From: Tetrahymena elliotti 4EA
Taxonomy: Eukaryota > Ciliophora > Oligohymenophorea > Hymenostomatida > Tetrahymenidae
Assembly: GCA_000231825.2 (NCBI GenBank)
Contig: JH720357.1
Span: forward strand, 487,617-513,456
Length of the DNA: 25,840 nt
Reading direction: 5' to 3'
Numbering within the stretch: the stretch's first letter is position 1; each line of letters opens with the position of its first letter. The notes under the pieces are model-generated. The model was not told the origin of the DNA and did not search any database. It worked only from the letters and a program-made list of their open reading frames with translations. Positions 12,101 to 22,148 of this stretch are shown here, piece by piece. A program made the position numbers and the translations under genes.

Positions 12101-15100
12101 AAGATTGAAGTATTTAAACTGATTTAACTAAAAATCAAATGACAAATAACTCAAATTTTAATTTATATGTTAAATTGCAAATTAATTCAAATTTAGATAC
12201 AGTTTAGAATCTTAATTTCTTACAAAATTCCTTTTATTAAATTTGTCTATTTTTTGGAAAAATAAAATTTTTTAAACCATCACTTGAATACTAAATAATT
12301 ATCAATATCTTTAAATAATCATTTGTCATGAAGTTCCTTAAAATAAATGAAAATTTTTAAAAAAATTTAATTTCTATTACATTTGAATTATTTTAAAAAT
12401 AATTTAAAAGAATTTGAATAAAAATTGAATTTTTTTGACAATCTTGAAGAATTGCTAACAAATAATTAATTTTACATAAGATATTTGAGTTCAAATAATT
12501 TATCTAAGTATTAGGAAATTTTTAGCAATATCCATCCTTCGAGCAAGCCTCTAAAAAATATTTTTCATCAAGATGATATGATTTTATACCCAAAGTGAAA
12601 AGAATGTTCTTATTGCTAATAATTGCAATGAGCTAGTAAAATTATTGTATACATTTCTGAAACATATTCGCAGAAAAAGAAATTTTTATGACAAAAGGAT
12701 ATTAGTTTAAAGCTTAATTTAAATTTATTATTGCTTTACCTTTATTTAACTAAAATCCCTTCAATTCATTAAAGGAGAAATTAACTTGATCTTAAATATT
12801 AAAAGTTATACTTGGATTAAATTTATTTACAAAAAAATGTTAATTTCCTTCTAATTCTTTTTTGTAATCTAAAAAGTTAAAATCTGCAATCAATTTTAAG
12901 TCTTCTTGTGAAAATTCAAATAACAAACTTGAAAAAGATCTCATGCTTAAATCTCCTATTAATCATATTCATACAATTCATTAAAAAATTTTACATTTTA
13001 AAATTACCTTAAATTATCCAGTTGTTTGTCCCTAATTTGCCACATAAGGGATAGCTGCTAGGAAATAATGGTGATTGAATACCAATTATCAATTATGGGT
13101 TATTTAAATTAAATGCAATGATATTTTTAATATAAGAAGTATAAAAAGAATTTTGCTCATATTATTACTTTACTAAAAGAATAATTCCTAAGTAATCATA
13201 ATAAAAACCAATCCAAATATCTTTATTTGGTTCTATGTGAGCTTTCAATAGAACATTTTAAGAGGAATCAATAAATTAAAGCTCAAGAAGTAACTGACTA
13301 TTAACTTAAGAAATTATAGAAAATGCATGATCATTCTCGTTTTTTAAATAACAAATTGAGTACACATCATTAGGTTAGAGATTGATTAAATTTAAATTAA
13401 AATTTAAAGAGAAAAAAAAAGAGTTTGAGGATTGTCCTATTTTTAATGAATCATCTTTAATTGCATACTATTATTCATTATTTGTATTTTATTTTTAGCA
13501 AGTTATTTAACTGAGATCTAATTGAAACTTTTGGTTTTTTTAATTGGTTATTTTCATATAATTTTAGACACATTTTGTTCCATCATTAAAGTTTTTCTTA
13601 TCACAAGACCCTTATTAATATTTATACCAACAAAGTAAATTAAATTAAATTTATTAAAACTAATTTTACCTTCATAATTTTAAACATTCAATATTTCGCA
13701 AGAATTTGCATCTTTACAGGTTTTACAATATGAAAGGCAATTGAGACATTAATTTTTTTATAAGTCAAAGTATTAGCCTTATGGACAAGTGCATTCACTT
13801 TGGTAGAATCTATCTCTTCCTATGTTTAAGTCTGAATCACATTCTCCTTAATTAGGAATAAAAGAACATGTTTAAGATTTGGCATCTGGTAAATTTTGAA
13901 AAGGGCTTTAGCAACTAGATTTACAAGTAAAATTTTATCCTAATTCTAAAAAATCTGAAGTGCTCCCACAAAATAAGCATTCTTCATCATTTATTTTTAA
14001 AAGGCAATCATCACATTATTAGATGAGCCCTCCTAAATAAACTTTTAGAGATCCTATATTTACTTTCCAAACTGGTTCTACTATGTTGGCTAGCCATATT
14101 GTTGTTTATTTATAAATATTAGTGTTTTTTAAATAAAATGTAGATTCTAAATTTCCATTTATATACAAAAATCTTATAAGCTAATTAAATTTAAATTAAA
14201 TGACAATTATCATTCTATGCCACTTATTTAATTCAAATGGCTTAATAAAACCTACTCTGATTTGTTCATTTTCATCAAGAAAAGTATCATAAAAAATTGG
14301 GTTAATAGTAAATCCGAATTAGTAAAAAGTTTTTTATAAATTTAATGACTTTTCAAAATCATAATATTAATAAAGTAATTAAAATATAGTATTTGATTTT
14401 GTTTATGAATTAGCACTAATATGTAAATCTAAGGATACTATAACCCCTGCTTCTAAATCTAATATCTAATTTAAAATAATTGCACCAAAATATTTTAATT
14501 CAAAGTATGGATATTTAACAGCACACTAATGCGATTTGAAATTTATTTAACACATTTTGAAATTTTCACTCAAGTTATTGAAAAAATTAAAAGATGAAGC
14601 CATAAAAAAATCAAAATGCAGAAAAAGCTTAGGTAAAATAAACATTTCGAATTAAGATAACTCTTTTAAAGGTCCTTCATTAGAATTATTTGATTATCCA
14701 ATAAAAGCTAAAACCTAAATTATTTAATAAAAATTATATGGTAATAAATTATAAGTTTATAAAATTTTACCTACTTAGATACTGCACAAGACCTGCTATA
14801 TGGATAATAGCTAGAAGATCCATAAAAATACTAAAAATTTTAATTATCAAATACAGTAAAATCAGGTGTCTTAATGAGTTGTTATGTTATATAACTATCT
14901 TATTCATAAATAATAGTGTAGTAAATAAAGCTTTTATTACTAAACTAATCTTATAAGTTAATTCCTATCCTAATAAAAAACCATTTTTCTAATAAATAAA
15001 CTTTGAATTACTATGTGATATCTAAAATAGGCTAATTTTCATCTAAAATGGTGCATTATATTTACAATTTAATTGGATTATAAGCTATTCTAATTATATT

Positions 15101-15367
15101 TTTTGAAGCACTGTTTCTCGCTTATAGAAGCAAATAACTTTGGTCTGATTTCCCTATAAGTCTGTACCACCCAACTATGGTAATCTAAAATATGTTAGGC
15201 TACTAATCTTGAAGGATTGTAACCCCTTCTTCTTGCTAATTTATTTACATAAGCTCACAACTAAAGTACTTGATAGTAGATAGAATGGGTATCATGTGTG
15301 GACAAGATGATTAGACAATAGTTATTTTGATCATAAAAAAAATCAAAGTAAAAAATGTTTATTTCAT
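9197..15367 (-). CDS. LamG-like/Cys-rich 7-TM surface protein, paralogue B
   Basis: Tandem copy of the preceding gene. The exons are 15367-14771, 14714-13670, 13610-13008, 12955-12476, 11921-11364, 11306-11172 and 11091-9197, giving 1771 codons including TGA. All six intron positions and phases match paralogue A. Exons 1, 3 and 6 have identical lengths in both genes (597, 603 and 135 nt). The signal peptide is MKQTFFTLIFFMIKITIVQS, followed by the shared C-P-x-M-I-P-I-L-S motif. The LamG-like W-H-R then F-L-Y-I-N-G pattern is at about residue 360. Two cysteine-rich blocks and seven hydrophobic segments follow as in A, including a GYFRPYRYL loop before segment 6. The C-terminal tail is shorter and ends in lysine-rich sequence. 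By eye roughly half of the residues agree with A, so the duplication is not recent. Likely role: the same as A, a receptor-like or adhesive surface protein, function unknown. Confidence 0.85.
11922..12475 (-). other. Expanded intron 4 of paralogue B (554 nt)
   Basis: This occupies exactly the position and phase of the 55-nt intron 4 of paralogue A. It starts GTAAAATTAATT and ends ATCAAAATTAG; the terminal parts resemble those of the short intron, so about 500 nt appear to have been gained internally. The frame of the preceding exon runs on into it for about 113 codons before TGA at 12137-12135, so an unspliced message would give a truncated protein without the transmembrane part. The interior has no recognisable gene. 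A short inverted match (TCAAAAAAATT near both ends) exists but is weak in such AT-rich DNA. Confidence 0.75.
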
Positions 15368-15970
15368 AATATTTACAAAAGAAAATTGATCTTTATTTAT
15401 CTTCTTTTTTATCAAAATTTCTGGGGCTAATATCAATTTATTTTTTTAAAAATTCTGGATACAGATTTTCTATTTAAAAAAAATTAATCAATAAGAAATA
15501 AATTTTACTTTTATTTCTAAAAATGAAATTAAATGTAACATTAGAAAATTGTTATTATAATAGAAGTTTTAAATAATAAATAGAATTGAATTGAAAAAGG
15601 AAATAGATTTAGTATTGAACAAGGATTCTTTTAGCTGGAATATTTATCGATATTAAGAAAAATAATTGATTCCCCAAAATTCAGGGACAAGATTAATTTG
15701 TGTTGGTAAAATTTATTATTTTGTTTGTAAAGAAAAGTATTTTTTAAGAAAGCTTGACCTAAAAAATTACATTTAAATTAAGCAAACATAAATTGAATTA
15801 AAAACTACTTTTTTGAAACAATTTTGATCAAATTTTATTTTATTAATATAATTCAGCAAAATTTATTTAGCAAATGTTAATTACATACAATTAATTTTCA
15901 TATAAATTAATAGTTTATATATATTTTAATTGATTTAAGTTTATTATCTATCTACAATTAGTTTTTTATT
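15368..15970. other. Intergenic spacer
   Basis: This 603-nt AT-rich gap separates the stop of the cyclic-nucleotide-binding gene from the ATG of paralogue B, both on the minus strand. It should contain the 3' UTR of the former and the promoter of the latter. I see no gene, RNA element, G-rich patch or repeat here. Confidence 0.6.
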
Positions 15971-18900
15971 TCATTAATTATTAGTTAGTTTAGGCGTAGA
16001 AATTATTTAATTTAGTGTGTTTTAGTGTTATAATTAAGGTTGTAGTAGTTGCTAGTATTTTTTTACTTTTAAAGGAGAATCTTATTGGAATTTATATATT
16101 ATAGGTTGTTCTTAGGTTAATTTTTTGTTAATATATGGAGCAATACCTTTTTATAATTTTATGTTTTGATGAAATGTTTTAGAAAAAATGTTTTAATTAA
16201 TTCTTGCATTTTGTTATGATTTTTATTGACTGGATTGTCTATCTGATGAAGCTGCCCTCTTAACATCTGATTAATTACTAGCAGATTTTATTAAGATCAT
16301 TTAATTCATCTCTTGAGAAGAGGAATTATTTTTGATGACAAATGATTTTTATTTTTTTGAAGACAGAGAGGGTTAGTTCTACTTTTCAATGAAAGAAGCT
16401 TCTTTTTCATCTTCACCAAATTCATTTTTAATATTTTTAGGCTTAAAATATGAAGATAACTGAATTTTAAATGATTTTGATTTCTTTTTTAATGGGGATG
16501 TTTAAGAGAGAGATGATATATTATGTTAATTAGATTATTCTAATTGCTAATTTTGTGATTAGAAATCAGTTTACTATGTACTAAGTGGCTAAATCTAGTA
16601 AGGAAGTTAGCCTTGATCTTCAAAAAATTTTTTGCTTGAGAAATTATTATTCAAAGACGTTCTTGTAGAGTGACAAAATTAAAACTTGATAGGAGAATCT
16701 TTATTATCATGAAGTCTTAAATGCTACTTTTTTTGTTAATGCTTCCCTTGCTTTTCAAAAAGAATCTCTGCATTTTTAAGGGGTATACTACTAAAGTTAG
16801 ATTTATTTTCTAAATTTTGTTAAGACCTAAAATTTGTTGTAGAATTCATGTTATAAAGAGAAGAATAACTTGGTTTTTTACTTTAAATTAATTTTGGAGT
16901 ATTAAGATTAGATGTACTCATTCTGGAATTGTCAGAAGATTCATAATTAATATCTAACTTTAGGATATTTTTTAATCTTTTTTGATATTTTTTACTACCA
17001 TCTTCTGTTGTGCTGCTATTATAATAATCTTCTATACTTTTTATTAGATTTACATCCTCAGTCATTTCAGTATCTTTTTTTGTATTTTTAGATATTGATT
17101 TGACTAAAGTGATTGAATTATTTTAAGGCTATTACTACTATTTAAATTGGTAAAGTTTATCCATTAGCTCTAATTTAAATTGATTATTTTATTTTTTATG
17201 TTCACTGATAAAATATTTATTTTCTTGCTATTTTAAGTTGACACTGCTTTTAGTTCTTTGTATGGAATTTAATAAAGAATTTTAAGGTTATTCATTTACA
17301 GAATTAAATTATTAAATTGTTTTAGTATTTATTAAATCATCATTAACTATTAATAATTAAGATTTCCTCAAATTTAAAAGAGTTGATCTGCTGTCCAAAC
17401 ATGCTAAACTCTTTATTTTATGAATTGATCCTGATAAATTTTCTGCTTAAAAATTATCAGATTAACTCATATTTCTGCATGTTTAAATATGATTTAGTGT
17501 TGGTTAAGCCTAAATTCTTAATTTTGATAAAGAGGATATAGCTTGCCTATTAGCTTAAAGCTCTAACTAAGGATTAGATTACTATTTTAGCACATTTTCA
17601 CTTTAACTAATGTCATACATACTTCCTGCATACATAAATTTTTCATAAGGAAGACGATATTATTTGCTCAGAGCAATAGCAGTCTTTTTTCTAATACTAT
17701 TCTTCAATTCAGTGTATGAATTAAGTTCTACTCTTAAAATTTTTGATCTTTTAGCCTATTTATCTCCATGTGAGAGATGGTCCTCTTCTTCCTCTCCAAG
17801 TTTGAACCACCTATTCATAAACTTTTCTTTAGAATTCTTACTAATATGAGCATTTTTTTCTAATATTTATTACTCTTCATCTGTATTTATTTACTTATTA
17901 GAGTTGTTTATGTTTATCTTTTCTTGGGAAGAAGATTGAGTTATTAATTATTGAGAGCTTTAAGATTTTTATTATCCATTTTCTTCTTAGTTTGGAATTT
18001 CATTAATAGAATTTATATTTTGAATACTAGCTTGGTTTTAGTGATTCTAAAACTTTAAACTATTATTACTAATTAAATTATTTGTAGATTTCGATTTTGC
18101 TTTATTAAGTTAAATTTTTTATAATTTTTTCTATTTTTAAGCTGACAATAATCCTATTTCATCATCATCATCATTTTAATCTGTTTAACTCTTAATAACA
18201 TCTTCTAAAACATTTATGGAGTAATTTAGTTCCTTATTTTTTATCTTCTCACAAACATCAACCTCATGAATTTTCAAAGCACTTGTCATGAACCTATAAG
18301 TTTAATACTTAGAAAGCTAATTCTTAATACCTTCAATTCTCTTTTTTAGCTATTCCTTTTTCATTTTTATATAGCTTTAAAATTATTACATATATTATTC
18401 TTCACATAAAACCTTAGTCTCTAAATCAGTCCTATTAATGATCATTAACTCTCCACCATCTAAGCTAGAACAATATGCACTTGTATAACGTAATTCTCCT
18501 TAAATCAACTCAATCTCTCCAAATAATTCACCCTTCCCTAAAACACTTATCTATATATAATATTTGATATTTTTAAAAATAAATAAGTGAATTTTCTTGA
18601 ATAAGTAAATTACTTTGATGTCTAAACTCTTTTTTTCTCCTCCTGTCAAGTATTAATTCTTTTTTTCATGAGTCTTAATAACATGTTCTATGGTTTTATA
18701 TACCTATTTAGTATTTAAAATATATTTTATTATTAGAATTTTAATTTATAATTTATATCATCTAAAATGTTAATATAATGAGCATCTAAGACAACAATAA
18801 ATAAAATAAAATATTACAGTAAATTCACCACTCTTAATGACAAAACAGGAGTTTGAGCTTTATCCTTCTAAAAAAACAGGTTAATTTTTCTAATATTGTA

Positions 18901-19677
18901 CATAAAATGCATTCATATGAAGATGCCTAATTGTATTTTTTGGTAGTCTGCTAAACAAAGGAGAGTTAGCAAGAAACCTCATTTACATGTTTAGCTTTTC
19001 TTCTTCTTTTTCTTTAAGAGCTAAGTTAAATATCTTTTTATCTATTACACCAAAATGACAATCTTCTTTGCACATAATTGTGGCTAATCTTTTACTATTT
19101 TTAAGTAGTGCTAATTCTCCAAAAGAATCTCCCGTTCTTAATTCTTTTACCATTTGCAAAGGATCTTTCTCATATTGATGATTTTATTCCAAAGATAACT
19201 CTAATCTTTTTTGTTTAGGCATACGAATATAGACACCTACTTTTCCAGATATAATAATATAGAACTTAGTTCCAATGTCATCTATTTATATAAATTATGT
19301 TAGCATTGATATGATAAAAAGCTATAAACCTTAAATTTTTGTATTAATTTAAGCAATATTTACCTATGTTAAAAACAGGTTAATCTTTGGCTTAATATTC
19401 ATACTTCATATACATGCAACAAAGTCTCTAAAGTTCATCATCACCATCTTCTTCTTTGTATTGTTTGAATAGACCTATATGATTTGTTTCCTATTGCAAA
19501 AAGCTAACCTAAACATCTGCTCTGCTGGAAGAAGGCGTTTTTAAGATCTCTATTATTTACTAATTATAAACATAAGTTAATTGTATTGACTTATATTCAA
19601 GATATTTTTAATGTAAATATATCTTCAAATTATAAAATTCATCTATTTACTTTAAGCCTATCCTATTAAACACTCAT
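15971..19677 (-). CDS. Protein with two cyclic-nucleotide-binding domains
   Basis: From ATG at 19677, exons 19677-19651, 19589-19364, 19281-18818, 18703-18614 and 18550-15971 give 1128 residues and a TGA at 15973-15971. CNBD1 (about residues 75-180) has the phosphate-binding cassette GDSFGELALLKNSKRLATI, with the conserved Glu and Arg. CNBD2 (about 190-325) has GKGELFGEIELIQGELRYTS, also keeping a Glu and an Arg. A charged, probably coiled-coil segment follows (about 325-365). The remaining 750 or so residues are low-complexity, rich in Q, N, S and K, with no recognised domain. No kinase, channel or phosphodiesterase motif is present. It is likely a soluble cAMP/cGMP-responsive regulator or scaffold, of a type common in ciliates and flagellated protists; partner unknown. 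The start is uncertain: the frame is open upstream (see 19678-20261), with another in-frame ATG at 19818. Confidence 0.82.
18551..18613 (-). other. 63-nt in-frame intron inside CNBD2
   Basis: GTAATTTACT...TATATAG interrupts the second cyclic-nucleotide-binding domain. The length is a multiple of three and the frame contains no TGA, so the reading frame alone does not reveal it. Removing it joins S-L-D-I-K to I-S-V-L-G-K-G-E-L-F-G-E, restoring a normal CNBD beta-strand and cassette. Keeping it inserts 21 hydrophobic and lysine-rich residues just before the cassette. It is an intron by inference; retention would still give a full-length protein. Confidence 0.75.
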
Positions 19678-20261
19678 TATATCTAAAATATGTTGCTATT
19701 CTACAATAAATATTAGCTTGCTAGAGGAATTTAAATCCTTTTTCTAATGGTTTAATTTACTGTTAGTTTTGAGCAAATTAATTATCTTAAATTTTTAATT
19801 AAAAAGTTTGTGATGCATAAAAACTCCTTTCTAAATTACTTCAGTATTATTTTCGGGTTTTGTTTAATTTATGGATAGATGATTTTTATAAGCTGATTAT
19901 TATCTCACTGAATCTTTGTGATCAAAACATTATTTTTACAAGCAAATTTAATTAAAAAGGATTTAAAAGTAATGTAAATCAAGGCAAAAATACTTTCTGC
20001 AAAACCTCTAATTATAATAAGGTTTTTTCTCTCACCAACCAATTTTCTTATCGATTTTAAAATGGAAAAATCCAAATAACTAGTAAATTTAATATTTATT
20101 TCTAGATTATTTTTATTGGAAAAAAGATTAATATCAATTTCAGTGTGTATATATTTTTTTTTCTTTTTTAAATAATAAGACAAAATTTATTTTAATTTAG
20201 AACAAGGATTGGGTTAGATAGAATAATTGCTTACATTTGAATATTTATCAAATAGCTTCAT
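19678..20261 (-). other. Possible N-terminal extension of the CNBD gene
   Basis: Upstream of the chosen ATG the same frame stays open from 19678 back to about 20036, where TGA occurs. An in-frame ATG lies at 19818. Another ATG at 20261 opens a second frame, beginning MKLFDKYSN. A canonical GTAAGC donor at 20234 joined to an acceptor ending at 20008 (227-nt intron) would connect the two in frame, adding 119 residues and giving a 1247-residue protein. A 32-nt intron ending at the same acceptor would also keep frame, but it is unusually short for this window. Base composition here is less AT-rich than the flanking spacer, which favours coding. The choice cannot be settled from sequence alone. 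Confidence 0.4.
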
Positions 20262-22148
20262 AAATTTTATGTTTCTTATTTAACAGCTTTCAAAAATAGC
20301 ATTTGATTCAAGTTATGTTGGATTTTTTTTCTGTATTCATCTAAAATTTATGTATATTTTTATAGTTAATGAAGATATTTATTTTCACATTTCTTCAAAT
20401 ATTATATAAAAATTCAGATAATTTTAGCTTTTAATTAACGCATGTAAATTAAAAATTAAATCTTGAATTTAAATAAATAATTCTTAATTTCATAAAATTA
20501 TTATTTTTAATAATCTAATTTAGAAAAATTTATTTTTTTTGTTGGCCTTTTAAATGAATAACTTTGAATGTATTCATTTTATTGCTTTTATATTTAAAAT
20601 TAAAAGTCAAAAATCTTTATAAATTGAATAGAAATTAATAATTTAGTTCATTTATTTTAAGATAAAAATAATGATAAAAGTCAGAATCAAAGTTCTTAAT
20701 TATTAATTGCTATTAATAAAAATTAAAAGCGATATGACAAAGGTTATGTTAATCATAATAAAATAAGAATTTTATTACAATTTAAAATTTAATCTAAGAA
20801 GCATCAAAAATAGTGAAAATATTTTATGAGAATTTAAAGAAACATGTTTTAAGTTCTAGAAAAAATAATATTTATCCAATATTATTTGTTCTTGAATAAT
20901 TGTATTTAAATATTCATTAGATCTTGACATGATTAATATTTTAATTAATGATTTATCAAAAAATATTAAAAACTTTAGTTTAATAAGAATTAATCAAAAC
21001 TATTCTATCAGAATATTTATTTTATTTAAAATAATTTAATTTTAATTTATTTAAATCGAAGCAAAATCATTTTTATTCAGTGATAAATTAAATTTTAAAT
21101 TTATTTTATATTAATTAAAGAGATTAATTAAATTTAAATACAGTAATATTTTGAAGTGATGATTTCTCTGATCAAAAAAATAATTAACAGCCAGCTTTTT
21201 TTTATATTTCAATTTTTTGTGATCTTTTTCTGCTTACTTATTTTTATATGGCATCTGATTATTTTTTATTTTTTCTTATAAATATATAGAAATAATTGTA
21301 AGCTTTTATATTACTTCTATGAAAATATTTTTTTAGATTTAGAAAAATTTTAGAAAACAGATTTCTATCAAATATGTTTATATAAATTCTTGACAGAAAA
21401 ATTTTTTAATTTAAATTTTTATCTTCAGCATGTACTTTTTTCTTTATTAAAAATACAAGTTTTAAAATATTTAAAACTGTATAGGAAAAATAATGGATAA
21501 GCAAATAAAGCAGATAAATGTGGAAAGTTTAGAATTTTATTAAAAATTAGAAAAGTTGAAATGAAATGGATTATTCTTTCATATTTCATTTTTTCTTACA
21601 CTCAAAAAATATTGATTTAAATCAAATTTGGTAGTAATTTTTTTCTTAAAGACTTCTTTGCTAAAATATTAGGTTTGAAAAACCAAATTTTTAATTAAGT
21701 TTTTCCCCTAATTAATTAAAGATTAGTGTTTATTAAAATATGATTCAGGTAGTATCTTATTATTTTAAGGGATAAATAAAATTTAAGGATTACACTTTAT
21801 TAAATTTGATATAAATAAGAGTAAAATTTGAAATTATCATCAAGGAGTAAATAGCATCTAATAATTTTTGTTTAATGCTTAATTGAATATGGTGAGAAGA
21901 TTCTTTAGGTTATTTTTATTTTATATTGTTTTTCTTAAATTATTTGGTTTTAAAAATTAAGAAGTGTATGTAACATTAATTAATGTAGTGATTAAAAATG
22001 CTGAATAAATTTTCTAATCTCAGAATAATAACCATAAGTTGTTAAATTTCTACTAACTAGTAATTAATTCAATATAAATAAATTAATATACTAATTAATT
22101 AAATAACATAATCAATAAACATAAAGAACACTCTAACAATCTCCTAAA
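20262..22148. other. Divergent intergenic region
   Basis: This 1.9-kb very AT-rich region separates two divergently transcribed genes (CNBD gene on minus, Cys-rich gene on plus), so it must contain both promoters. It has many A and T homopolymer runs. No frame on either strand looks protein-like. No tRNA, snRNA or obvious tandem repeat was recognised. A micronuclear-limited or mobile remnant cannot be excluded, but nothing in it supports one. Confidence 0.6.

Noticed and set aside
12135..12137. In-frame TGA suggesting that paralogue B is a pseudogene
   Set aside because: The stop falls inside the 554-nt intron; with splicing at the positions conserved in paralogue A the frame continues intact to 9197.
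14738..14956. 72-codon plus-strand frame
   Set aside because: It overlaps intron 1 and exon 1 of paralogue B on the opposite strand; the minus-strand frame is conserved with paralogue A.
17664..17849. 61-codon plus-strand hydrophobic frame
   Set aside because: It is antisense to the low-complexity tail of the CNBD protein; A/T-rich antisense reads as hydrophobic.
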